Origin: Peromyscus leucopus
Lineage: Eukaryota; Chordata; Mammalia; Rodentia; Cricetidae
Direction: 5' to 3'
Assembly (NCBI RefSeq): GCF_004664715.2
Contig: NC_051067.1
Location: 64,002,982 to 64,066,981, forward strand
DNA length: 64,000 nucleotides
Positions 49,191 to 60,173 of this stretch are shown here, piece after piece. Within the stretch, counting starts at the first letter, position 1; every line of letters begins with the position of its first letter. The notes under the pieces are model-generated. The model did not search any database and was not told the DNA's origin. It was given only the letters and a program-made list of their open reading frames with translations. The translations under genes were made by a program, and so were the position numbers.

Positions 49191-49881
49191 CCAAATTTAA
49201 GGCCTCTGGAATGCAGTTCATCTTGGACCTAAAAGGAGAGGCACCACGTAGCTGATAGAAAACTCTACCAGGCCAGAGAAAGATCCTGGAAGGAGACTGA
49301 CCAAAGAGACAAAAAGAAAAACCCTAAACAAGAAACACTGCATGATTTATACCCGCGCAGAGTCACGCGGTGTGAGCTGGACACAGCTATAAGCACACGG
49401 CTGGTAGGCGCCTCTCCGTGGGGAGAGATGTCCAATCGTTGGTATTGTCATTTTTACACTGGTTATTAATAAACGTCCTTACAATGGACGGAAGTGGTTG
49501 CATTCAGAGAAGGAGAATGTGGGAATTGTTTAATAATGAAGGCCAGGGTCAGGGTTGAGCACAACATGTTTTTCCTAGAATGAAAAGTGTCAGAGCTGTG
49601 GCATGACAGCAGAATGCAGGTCTGGGTGTGGCTGTACGTTTAAAACCTCAGATCCGTTATCATAGTTGTCATGCTCCTGCTGGATCAAGTGGAAGAAGAC
49701 TCGGCTGCCACCGAATTAACCACACAGCCAAAGTCTTATCCATTTACTCATTATACTATTTCGTTTGCTGGTAAAGGGATACTTCAGGCTCCTTTATTCT
49801 ATTTCAAAAAAAAAAAAATCAGTGTCTTGTATTTCCATTTAAGAAGGAATATCAAGTCTCTCTCTCTCCCCTCTCCCTGTC

Positions 49882-49885
<4 letters not shown>

Positions 49886-49948
<63 letters not shown>
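49886..49948 (+). repeat. (GA)n microsatellite
   Basis: About 31 uninterrupted GA units; (TC)n in the Frmd4a transcript. The Arg-Glu and Leu-Ser frames across it are not genes. Confidence 0.99.
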
Positions 49949-49952
<4 letters not shown>

Positions 49953-50343
49953 ATTGGTTTGAGTGGCTAATACAGCAAGTCGTGGGGCCCTGCAGAATTC
50001 TGGGTATTTCCTAAGTGGGCTTGTGCCATTTGTTGTAAATAGCCTGAGAGCGAAAATCATCCCAACTGCGCCTACGCTTCCACTGAAGTCCGGACTGCTG
50101 TGTGAAGACAGATCCCCCAAACAATGCTGACACCAATCTTAGACTCTCACTTCCAGACAAGCAAAGCAAAGGCCGTGTGTCTTCGGCTACAATGACACAA
50201 GAATAGTTGTTGGTTGTTTTTGTTTTGTTACGCCTCCTCCGCCTCCCCCTCATCCCTGTCCCTCTAACATTTCAAGGAATGGGGGAAGGGAAGGGGAAGA
50301 AACCCTTTGAAGAGCCTGCAGAAGATCTGGGATGGGCCTTCTG

Positions 50344-50422
50344 TTTTTCTTTCTTGTGCGGTGCTGGGGATTGAACTGAGGGCTTAGGCAAGTGTTCTGT
50401 CCACTGGGCTGTACCCCAGCTC
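50344..50422 (-). repeat. ID SINE, antisense
   Basis: 'ggtgctggggattgaactga' and 'gggcttaggcaagtgttctg' are the reverse complement of an ID element. Confidence 0.85.
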
Positions 50423-51185
50423 ATGTAGAAAGAGAGGAGGTGGGCTGGGGAGAGAGAAAGTACAAGCTTTACAAACAGCTCGGCTGAATGGATGGTTTGA
50501 ATTTATGGCTGTTCTCTCAAACTGTACTGAGCATCTTAACAACTTGTTACTCGAAGCCCAAGTGAACAAAACACCATGGCCAAAGCTCTCTCCAAATTTG
50601 GAGGAAATATCTAGGCTGATAAGGGCCACTGTGACTAAGTGTCCCGCTTATTCTCTCCCTTTCTGGTGATCCATCAGCAGATTTCCTGAAGCCCTACACG
50701 TGTAGATTTTGACCGACACAGACCTGTAGCTCTGACTTGGGTGGGACGGACATCACCCTGTGGGTCTCCACCAGGATATAAGCCTACAGCATTCTCCTGG
50801 GGGCCCCTGTGTAAAATGTCTTAACTCTGAACTTCATCACAGAACCATGTGCGCTTTTCATTTGGAAATGCTAGTCACCACCCCTCCTGCCCGGCTCATA
50901 CTAATGACTCAGGTCATCGGTGGGCACGGACTTCCGATTTTTGTAATGGATAATGATGGCATTCCTTCATTTCTTTAGCATTAGAGGCCTCGGATACCAA
51001 GAACTGGACTTCCCGGCAATTTTAAAGGCAATTTCCTACATCCTTAAGTAGGAAAACTGCCTTTTAAGTTACTAATAGCTTGGAACTATTTTATTTTGTA
51101 TCAATATACAATATTCAAACTCTTTTCAGAGAGGCCTATGTGTTTTTAAATGCTCTGTATATTACCCCCTTCCCTAGTTTTGGCT

Positions 51186-51352
51186 CGGGCCAGCCCTGCA
51201 CAGTTGAGTTCAGAAACATCCATTCAGCAGAGGAGGTTTTTGCTGCACTCAAGGTTCCACAGTCCAGTATAAACAAACCTCGGCAGCACCGACTTCTTGG
51301 GCCACGCCCGGCGTTGGTGCGTGGGGAGGGCTGTGCCCAACAGCGGACCCAA
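51186..51352 (+). repeat. unidentified element, copy 2 of 2
   Basis: Diverged copy of 49050-49190, with about 30 extra bases in the middle (around 51285-51325, GC-rich, containing 'gccacgcccggcgttggtgc'). Confidence 0.75.
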
Positions 51353-53909
51353 ATGATCAAAATCAAAGCATAAGCTAGCATCTCTTAGGAGTCAAAATGA
51401 ATGTTTACATTACGGAAATAGGACAGCATTGTTATGTGGTTTGGTTATGCATGATGTTGCGGCACTGGGAAGTGTAGAAGGCAATGAGCAGAAACAATAA
51501 GAGGTGGCCACCATTGCCCCAGGGACAACATTGGAAAGGGCTGAGGGGCCGATGCAAGTGAACCTCAAAAGGTCTAACACCAGGGTGACAGAGAACGTCA
51601 GCCTGACAGCAGCACAGAGATGTTCCGTCTAGCTTTAAAGATGCTTGGATGTCATTCCTAATGATCAATGTGGGATCACTTTTTACCTTAGAGGTTTGGG
51701 GATTCTCAGGAGAACTCTTTGTGAGGCCAGAGACACCACATGTTCCAGAAACATGAAGGTTCTTACCACACACAGCAGGTCTTTCTGCTAGTCTCTAAAA
51801 CTTCTTATTGATACTTTCCTGAGTAGCTACTGGATGCTGGACAATGGAGTAGGAATTTTCTTTTACTGACTAGGTTCTCAGTATGCTTTTAAGGAACATT
51901 TATTAGATACCACATACTAAGGAGGGTGGGGGGAAACAGTTTATGCAAGTGGATGCTGCGTTGTCTCCTCTCTGAGTGAACATTAGCATGGAAGGTCTGG
52001 GAAGTGTTCACAATAAGACAGAGCTGTCCTGTAACAGCAAGCATGTGAGACCATGTTACAGACAAGAGGACAGAAAGAAAGAGGAAGGAGACTAGCCAGC
52101 TGCCCCGGTTTTTAGACCAGGGACTAAATTCCTCCACAGTGGGATACTAACTTGGCCCGTCATAGGTAGAGCTACCAATGGCCTTCCCCAGGTGAGGGCT
52201 GCCTCTTCCCAGAGCAATCATGAGAGGCAGCAGGCAGCGACCTCCATGGGAGGGAGGACCAGATCCATATATCCTAGAAATTCCCTTTGTGCGCTGATGG
52301 CATGCATCCTGTTCTGGTCCCTCCCTCCATTGTCCCAGCTGTTTTCCTAAGTCATGAGGGTGGGCGTGGGGGATCCCCAAGGAACCTCAGCTGGCATTCA
52401 CAAACATTTTTTCAGGCTCAAACTTGTATGGCCTGGGAGAGGTTGATATGTTCCTTGGTCTCCTCATGTGGCTCTCGCTTAGCAACATCAGAAGAGCTGA
52501 GTGGCTGAAGCTAGGGACTAGTATGAGCCATAAGTGCCTCAGCTGCATTTATCAGTTCCTAAGCATCTCACCCAAGAGGACGATGCTTGCACATTACACA
52601 TAGGCATGGATTCAGCAGGAAGATTTTCTTGAGGTTTATGTTTTAGCCCTTGGATTGGTGATTAATGCCAATCTGATGACAGTATAGAAATGAGTTGCAT
52701 TCTGGTTTTAAAGATGCTTAAATGCCATTCCTGATGGTTATGTGGGTTAAGTCTCACCTTAGAAACTTCATCTACAGCTGCTGATAGGCATCTGCCTTGA
52801 TGCCCTTAGAGGTTGCCTTAGAGATATGAGGGGCCCAGGAAGATGGACCAGGTCATAGGCTGAAAGTGGAGAAGCCTGGGTGTCATTATCTTAAGCTACG
52901 TGACCACTTCAGTCTCTTCTTAGCAACAAGAGTGGCCTTCAAAACACAGTCCCTGGACCAGCAGCCGCAGAGTGATCTGGGAACTTGGTAGAAACATAAA
53001 CTCATTCCTGGACTCATGCAGACTTACAGACTCTTGTGGGATGAGGAGAAAACCAATGGTCGTATTGCACTCCTACAACCCTGAGCTGGAAGAATCCAGA
53101 GTGGAGCAAGGCTCGATTCTCAGGAACCAGAGAAGGAGGCAGGTAGGATAGATCCAGGCTCTTATCTGAGACCATTTCACAGGAATTAGGAAAACCATTG
53201 CATGCTGTATCTAAGAGACAAACATGGTGTTGCCTTTGGCTCCGCTCTGCCCATTCAGTGGGAGGCTGGCAGGGGCTATAGCCCTGGAGAGATGTTTAGG
53301 TTTTGAATGGTCTTATCTTGATATAAAAAGACTTTTTCTACAGTTTTATTTGCAAACTTCTAAGCCTCAGAAGTCACGACCATGTGGCATACCTTTTGTA
53401 TGAAACAGCTTTGAAGAATTCTAGGCAAGGGCAGAGTTAGAGTTAAAGTCAACCCTATAGAGGTATGGCAGAGACAGACCCAGCTTTTATGAGCCCGAAG
53501 CTTATATAATGTTGACAGTTCATTTAAGACAAGCAATATACAGCATATTATATAGAGCTCACAAGCGTGTGAACGTATTACTAGGTCTCTGAGAAGTAGG
53601 GCCATAGCCTGTCCAACATGAGACCTGAGTTCACACTCTGTCAGCCCCATAGCAAACCCACTTCTCACTCCAGGTCCAGTGTACATACTCCTCTCCTTAG
53701 CTCTTTCAGTTTGAACTTCTGCCTATGAGCGGACACCACCAGCCCAGAAGCTAACACACGTCAGCTCGTCTTTTTCTTCTGTCTTTCCCTTTTTGGTTGT
53801 TACCCTTGTTTGCAGTCACTGTATGTAGTTATAGCACTGGCCCTAGACACAGACAGGAGGTAGAGACATCTTTTCTTTTCCTAGCTCAGAGGCAAGGTGA
53901 CATGGCTCT

Positions 53910-54330
53910 TGTCCTAGTTAGCTTTATCTATCATCTTGACATAGCCCAGAGTCATCTGTCTGAGTCTCAAGCACAGGACTGCCCAGGTCAGATTGGCCTG
54001 TGGTCATGTCTGGTGAGACGGTCTTGACGGATGGCTGATGTAGGAGAGCGCACTCCACTGTGGGTGGTATCATCCCTAGGCAGGTGGGCCTGGGCTGCAT
54101 AAGAAAGCTGGTTGAATAAGAGCCTGGGAGAGGAATAAGAGCCTGGGAGAGCAAGCCAGTAAGCGGTGTTTCTCTGTGGTTTGTTTCAATGCCTGCCTTG
54201 AGTTTTTGCTCTGACTTCCCTCAGTGATGGACTGACAGCTGGAAGTGTAAGATGAAATAAACACTTTTGCCCCCTAAGTTGTTTTTGGTCATGATGTTTA
54301 TCACAGCGACAGGAAGCAAGCAAACAGCCA
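53910..54330 (+). mobile_element. mid-repetitive rodent interspersed element (class not settled)
   Basis: It starts with 'ttgtcctagttagctttatc' and 'catcttgacatagcccagag', passes 'gtgggtggtatcatccctag' and ends near 'ggtcatgatgtttatcacag'. This layout belongs to a very common rodent dispersed repeat that I recognise by sequence but cannot assign with certainty to an LTR (MaLR) or DNA-element class. A 19-base internal tandem repeat (ataagagcctgggagagga type) lies near 54115-54150. No coding capacity is seen. Confidence 0.6.
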
Positions 54331-54496
54331 CCTAAATTAATCAGGCGTTTAAACACGCAGCTTTGGAAGAGGCATTGACTAGTCACACGTGGCTCATATT
54401 TCTGAACAATGGCTGTCTTTTTCTCCCTCAGCCCGCCGTTAACCCATGCCTCTTCTTGTCCTTTGAGCAAATGGCATTCCCACTCTAATTAATTCA

Positions 54497-54575
54497 GGGG
54501 CTAGGGGTTGAACCCAGAGCCTTGTGGGAGCTAAGCAAACACTCTACCAATGAACTAGGTCCTTGATCTCCACTC
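54497..54575 (-). repeat. ID SINE, antisense
   Basis: 'gggctaggggttgaacccag' and 'gctaagcaaacactctacca' are the reverse complement of an ID element. Confidence 0.85.
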
Positions 54576-55131
54576 TTGAAGCCAAAATAATTTTGATTTG
54601 GCCCTCCTAATCTTTAATGGTAAAACCACCTGCCTGATGCTCACAGAGATAGACAGTAGAACTGGGTGGCGACAAAGGGTACTCATTCAGCCATCTCTTG
54701 TGACAGCAAGTCTCTCCTTGTCTCGTTTACCTTTTAAAGCCTCAGATGTCTCCTTGGAAGCAGAATATAGCAGCTTGACCCTGACCTCTCCTTCCCCAGT
54801 TCAGCCCCCCTCTTAAGAACACACAAGCAAACCCCACTCTCTGCCTTTGGAGCTGACGTTTCTGATGATAGTTACTGATGACACCGGTCAGTCAGCATTC
54901 TAAAAATCCCTGTGAGGTACCTGCAGAAACTCGGACAATTTGCCTCATACTGTGAAGTGATGGTCATCTCCCTCTGCCCCTTTGGGTATCTTGGGAAACT
55001 TCTTAAACCCACATTTGTCTCCAAAGCTTGGTCTGGGAACTAAAGCCAGCGTCTGGACAGCATGGGATGGTGTCCCCTACCTCCCTGGGTGGAAGCCGTT
55101 CTGTGGAAGGTGCCTCGGGCACAGGCCCTAC

Positions 55132-55274
55132 CTGAGGACAGCAGGCTCCCGCTGCTGCCGCTGATGATCTTCCCTTTGCTCCCCATGTTGGCCAGCTTCG
55201 AGGGTCTTCAGCGTCCCTGTTTCGGTGAGGTCAATGGCGATCTCACTCAGACTTCGTGCTGCATGGATCTTGGA
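55132..55274 (-). CDS. Frmd4a: Frmd4a exon (143 nt) with apparent one-base insertion
   Basis: After acceptor ccttttccag the frame reads SKIHAARSLSEIAIDLTETG and TLKT, then the human protein continues SKLANMGSKGKIISGSSGSL and LSSG. To follow it here one base of a CCC run (GGG on +, 55202-55204) must be skipped; the printed exon is 143 nt where 142 is expected from the phases of its neighbours (0 in, 1 out). As printed, translation would go on in the wrong frame and stop in the next exon at 41030-41032. The acceptor and donor (gtaggg) are intact. The segment links the FERM domain to the cytohesin-binding region. A real null allele is possible, but a base-calling error in a homopolymer is more likely because all other exons are clean. 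Confidence 0.9.
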
Positions 55275-55409
55275 CTGGAAAGGAAAGGCGTACAGGTTAA
55301 AGAGGGAACAGAAAACACTTGCCTACTTGGAGTCCTGAAGTCAGGTGGCTCATAAGCTACACAAACCGGAACTCACAGCCCAGGATTCCACAGGCTATAA
55401 AACAGAGTG

Positions 55410-55553
55410 CAGGGTTGGGGATTTAGTCAGTGGGTAGAGTGCTTGCCTAGCAAGCACAAGGCCCTGGGTTCAATCCTCAGCTTAAAAAGCAAAAAACAAA
55501 ACAAAACAAAAAAAAACAAAAACAAAAATAAACAAACAAACAAAAAACAAACA
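55410..55553 (+). repeat. ID SINE with long A-rich tail
   Basis: 'gttggggatttagtcagtgg', 'tgcttgcctagcaagcacaa' and 'ggccctgggttcaatcctca' are a well-preserved ID element followed by about 70 bases of (CAAA)n-like tail, suggesting a young copy. Confidence 0.95.
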
Positions 55554-55821
55554 AAGTGCAAAGAGTGTGATCTTTGCAATCTATATTTTGGGAAAAGTAT
55601 TTCATCTTATTGTGTCTTATTATTCCCAAATATAAACTAGGGAAGTAACTACCAACCACAGAAGGGTGAGCTGGAGTTGAAAGAGACAAGCTGTGTGTAG
55701 GACATCCCCTTCTCTCTCTCTAATCCCTCCCCTCCTCTCCTTTCTTCTCTGCTTGACAGAGACTGCCTGGGCCAAAGAGCAAGTTTAAAGCCAGCTTGAA
55801 CAATTTAGTGAGGGATCCATT

Positions 55822-55979
55822 TTTTTAATTTGGTTTTTCAAGACAGGGTTTCTCTGTATAGTTTTGGTTCCTGTCCTGGATCTCGCTCTATAGACCAGGC
55901 TGGCTTCCAACTCACAGAGATCCACCTGGTTCTGCCTCCCGAGTGCTGGGATTAAAGGCATGCACCACTGCCACCCACT
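55822..55979 (-). repeat. B1 SINE with 13-base target-site duplication
   Basis: 'caagacagggtttctctgta' and 'ctgggattaaaggcatgcac' define the B1. The 13 bases 'tgagggatccatt' occur at 55809-55821 and 55980-55992. Confidence 0.95.
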
Positions 55980-56008
55980 TGAGGGATCCATTCTTAACAT
56001 AAAACGTA

Positions 56009-56114
56009 GAATAAGTAGGTATAGCTCAATGGTAGATCACTTCTCTGGTATGTACAAGATCCTGGGTTCAACCCCTAGTAACACACACACATACACACAC
56101 ACACACACACACAC
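56009..56114 (+). repeat. ID-like SINE with (CA)n tail
   Basis: 'gtaggtatagctcaatggta' and 'gatcctgggttcaacccct' are a diverged ID; a (CA)n tract at 56083-56114 replaces the A tail. Confidence 0.8.
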
Positions 56115-58553
56115 TTGTACATACATAGTTGTGACGATATTTATTTTATGCTTAAACAAAGAGGAGAAAAAAAATTTAGCTTTATGGATGACAGATGAGA
56201 TTTGTGGAACAAATTCATGAACTATCAATACATTTAGACGTTATTAAATATCTTCAGTTATTACCTGTGTGACCAGGGAAAGTTTAGATGACGAATTACT
56301 GGCATCCTACATCTGCAAAGACTATACACAGACAGAAACCTCTGGGATACTCGGTTCCCACCAATAGCATCTAGCTGGAGATTTGCTTCAATTTTCATTG
56401 ACTAAATCTATGAAGGCTCCAAAGTTCAAGGCTTCAGAGTTCAAACTCCAGTCCACTTTGTGTGGAGATCAACTGACCTTGTTGGGCTTATAGTTACAGA
56501 GGTGAGGAGAATCTCGGAACGGTTTTGTTCTGTGTTTACAATTCTATCTCTAAAAGTAATCGCTTCTTCAGTAAGGCTACCTGCATTATTTAGTGACACC
56601 TTTGGTAATGTGGAAATGTGCTGTATTTTCTTCCTATAGACATTATTTGGCATTTTGCCATTTGTTGCTATTGTTTTTAAATCAATTCTTTAATTTTCTC
56701 ATAAGCATCATGAAAACACAGCAAATGTTACTCTAAGCACACACTGGCTCTCTGTGGTGGAGTTGGGTGAGTTCCATGGGTGGCTGCTACAGGAGAGGAA
56801 GTCTTTCCACACCCACAAGGTTCCAGACAGATGCTGACAGCTTTGGAGAGGCCTGCACACCACGGTCCCCTCTTCCTGACTTACAGGCCTCCTCCTTTGC
56901 CCAGGAGCTGTTATTTGTCCCACAAAGGCTGTTTGGACCCTTCAGGCCTTGCCCTTCCTCTGGCCTCAGATGTTGTTGCCTGTGCTGATGGACGACAGTG
57001 ACTTCCGGCCCTGCGTCCTTTCCTCCTCTTAACAAATGAGCGTCTCTAGCCAGAAGAAACACGGAGACCTTTGCTTTTGTTTTGTTCACCTGATGTGAAC
57101 TGTCTTCCTCCTCCTCTCCTCCTCTACCATTGGAACTTTGACTTGGGTCTCCTTTCCAAGCCCCTCTTTCTTCTTTAGGTACAGTACCAGGTCGGCTTCC
57201 TCAGGTTAGGGCCCCTGTGTTCATAAACAAAGCCAGCTGCCAGGCCTGGCAGCCTTTGGCTGCCTCAGGAAACAGGAAGGCCTTTCTGTTTCATGTGGAC
57301 CCTACATATCTACAGCACCCATCTGGCTGTGCTTTATCCTTCAGACAAGCAGGGTGCACACAATCCATTACTTCCTCTCTTTCTACACTGCATTTGACCA
57401 AGTCCTGCCTTTTTTATAGAAGCCCACACTTAAATGGCTACAGAGCAGCAACTCATGGAACTCACATAACACAGTGGCTAGGGCCTGGAGCTCCTCCTCA
57501 TCAGTCACTGTTAGACTTTGGCCCTTGACCTCTCTGGTCCCCAGATGCCTGCTTGTAACATGGGGATCACAGAGTTGGGATGAGGACCAGGGTGAATACT
57601 GTATGTCCAGGCCACTGCAATAGGAGTGGGGTATAATTTAGGACCTGGATGTAATTTGTGAATGACGTTAGATTGATGGCTCTACTTGGCTTTGTAAAGA
57701 TTCCATTGATCACATGGAAAACCTGTCCTCCAAGGAGTCCCCTCCCGTCCTGCTTAGACATCAACCCCAGAGGCAGAAAACCAAACTACAGAAGCAGGAA
57801 CAACAGATAGCCTTTTTCTAATGGACTCTAGATTCTGGTAACTTTAAGAACTTTCTGGAATGGACCTATCACAATAACCCAACAGATTGCTTGTGGGATG
57901 AGAACCAGCAAAAAATACAATGAACAGTCCCAGGAAATTCTCTTCTTGCAATGTTAGGTCTCTGGGCCAGCCCTGGAGTCCCTAAACATCCCAAATGACC
58001 ACTCGGTGTCAGTGTGGATGTTCTGGGAGCAAGCCTAAATTGCTCTATCATGCTGTTGATTTTAGAAGGGATAAATAGATTGGACGAGGAAAGGAGAAAA
58101 AAAGGAGAGAATAAGGAGGAAAGATGTCTGCATTGGGGCTAACTCTAGAAAGCACCACTCTCAGGTGAGAGGAGAAGCATCCATTAGTTCCTCTAAACAA
58201 GGGGAGCTTTCTAGTACTTGCCCCTGAAGTTTGAAAGTCACTCTGGCTCCAGGATGCAGAGGTTACTGAATCCTTTTGACAGCACTGCTGAACTTTAGTA
58301 ACAGCAGATATAAATGATCAGTTACAGTGGATGTCTGCAGAGCTTCCTACTCAGTGAACTGCAGAGAACCAGCTTCCCTCCGCTCTGTTTGTGATGGTGC
58401 AAGTTTTCCTTCGTGTACATGTTTGAGGAGCTGATGGAGGAAGAGGAAGTGGGAGGAAGAGAGGGGGCAAATGGGGAGAGAGAGGACAGGGAGAGAGAGG
58501 ATACTTCTCTTTCTTCCTTCCCTCTCTCCCTCCCTCCCTCTTCCTCCTCTTCC

Positions 58554-58556
<3 letters not shown>

Positions 58557-58629
<73 letters not shown>
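58557..58629 (+). repeat. (TC)n microsatellite
   Basis: About 35 TC units, preceded by pyrimidine-rich sequence from 58505 and a purine-rich stretch at 58435-58500. In the Frmd4a transcript it is (GA)n. Confidence 0.99.
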
Positions 58630-58630
<1 letters not shown>

Positions 58631-58633
58631 ATA

Positions 58634-58763
58634 CAAGGTTTCTCTGTGTAGCTCTGCCTGTCCTGGAACTCGCTCTGTAGACCAGACTGGCCTCGAACTC
58701 GGAGATCTGCCTGCTTCTGTCTCCTGAGTGCTGGGATTAAAGGTGTGTGCCACCACTGGGAGG
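58634..58763 (-). repeat. B1 SINE, antisense
   Basis: 'aaggtttctctgtgtagctc', 'gaccagactggcctcgaact' and 'gattaaaggtgtgtgccacc' define the B1; the (TC)n tract occupies the position of its A/T tail. Confidence 0.93.
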
Positions 58764-59309
58764 CTTTCTTAAATGATTTGCACAATGACCAGGAGGTACT
58801 CTGGGTGCCAGGGAGGAGGCCCATGAGCTGTCTTGGCTCCTGCTCTCACTGACTCAAACCGCTAGACTGGACTTGTTTCTCTGGGCTTGATAAACATCAC
58901 TTGGGAGGCCTGAACTGGGCTGGGAGCACTTCAGAGAAAGGAATGGTTGGCATGGCCCCATACAGTAGAATGCGAAGCCCTGCCAGGATGCCAGCCCACA
59001 CTGGCTGTCCAGAAATAAGCGAAGCTTTCTATCCTAGGCCTGTTGACAATCACTGCAGAGTCCATGCTGCCCACCAAAGATGGGTCATATGACATCCCAG
59101 AAATGAACTGTGCTGTAATGTAACTCCGACTCAGTATTTCACCAGCTCAGCTTTAAAGTGGGGTCTTCTCAGACAATTTGAACTTGACGCAGCATTGAAC
59201 AGGGGAACGTGTTAACTTAACCACGATGTTAATAAAACACAAATTTCCTAAAGCAGTTTCACAAACACCATGTCATTTCAGCAAGTACAAATCTGGGTCA
59301 GGAAGTTCC

Positions 59310-59420
59310 TTTTCTGTTCTCCAGTTGGGGAAAGCAAAGGGCATGTGATAAGACGCCTACCCAAGGTCACTGAGCTGGGAAACAGTTGTCCAAAATCCAA
59401 ACAGGGGAACCTGGTCTTCG
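59310..59420 (-). repeat. MIR-like remnant, antisense
   Basis: 'ctacccaaggtcactgagct' followed by 'gggaaacag' and 'gggaacctggtcttcgc' resembles the reverse complement of a MIR core. Confidence 0.5.
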
Positions 59421-59454
59421 CCTGTCTGTAATGTTAAAGAATTGGCTCCTAATC

Positions 59455-59540
59455 CCAGGTCTGAGGACAAGTTCAGCGGTGGAACACTTGCTTAGGAATA
59501 ATGTCCCAGGTTCAATTCCTAGTACCACAAGAAGACAAAC
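59455..59540 (+). repeat. ID-like SINE, decayed
   Basis: 'caagttcagcggtggaacac' and 'tcccaggttcaattcctagt' are a diverged ID. Confidence 0.7.
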
Positions 59541-59721
59541 TTTTTTTTTTTCCTGACATGTATCTAGGCCTCCAGGACATTTGCAGCCATGTAAAGATCC
59601 CTGGGTAAAATTCTATTCCCCTTGGGAATTTGGCTGTTTCCTTTTGTCCTTCAGAATTACTAAGAAGGACAGCGAAGAGCTTCCTCATGCTTTTGGGCTT
59701 TGGTTTTTGCCTCTTCTTTCT

Positions 59722-59736
59722 GTTTTCTTTCTTTCT

Positions 59737-59795
<59 letters not shown>

Positions 59796-60008
59796 CTTTT
59801 TTGAGGCAGTCTCATTAAGTAAGTTGCCTTGGCTAGCCTGGAACTCTATATAGATTAGGCTAGCCCTGAAGCAACACTCTCCCTGTATTTGCCACTTAAG
59901 AGCTAGAATTACAGGTATGGGCCACCTGCCACCTCCCGTAGCTGGGTTTCTCTCTCTCTCTCTCTTTTAAACAATTTATTTATTTATTTATCTATTTATT
60001 TATTTATA
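59722..60008 (+). repeat. cluster: (TTTC)n, 7SL-type SINE remnant, (TC)n, (TTTA)n
   Basis: (TTTC)n at about 59722-59794; a decayed antisense B1/B4-like body at 59797-59932 ('gccttggctagcctggaact', 'aattacaggtatgggccacc'); (TC)n at 59950-59966; (TTTA)n at 59978-60008. Confidence 0.85.
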
Positions 60009-60173
60009 TTTTGTGTGCATTGGTGTGCTGCCTGCATGTATGTGTGAGGATGTCAGACCTCTGGAACTGGAGTTATAGACAGTTAGGAGCTGCCATGTGG
60101 GTGCTGGGAATTGAACCTGGGTCCTCTGGGAGATCAGCCAGTGCTCTTAACCACTGAGCCATCTCTCCAGCCC
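60009..60173 (-). repeat. B2/B3A SINE, antisense
   Basis: 'ggagctgccatgtgggtgct', 'gaattgaacctgggtcctct' and 'ccactgagccatctctccag' are the reverse complement of a well-preserved B2/B3A. Confidence 0.95.

Larger units (their letters stand above)
41049..55131 (-). other. Frmd4a: Frmd4a large intron (about 14 kb)
   Basis: No coding exon was recognised. Contents: (AC)n at 41590-41646; SINEs at 42165-42262, 44898-45022, 45691-45808, 46960-47103, 47335-47540, 50344-50422 and 54497-54575; (GA)n at 49886-49948; a large dispersed repeat at 53910-54330; and two related copies of an unidentified element at 49050-49190 and 51186-51352. Long unique stretches (42300-44850, 47600-49000, 51400-53850) show nothing nameable. 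Confidence 0.7.

Noticed and set aside
58413..58756. Open frames rich in Ser-Leu or Arg-Glu across the (TC)n tract
   Set aside because: They are translations of a microsatellite joined to a B1 element.
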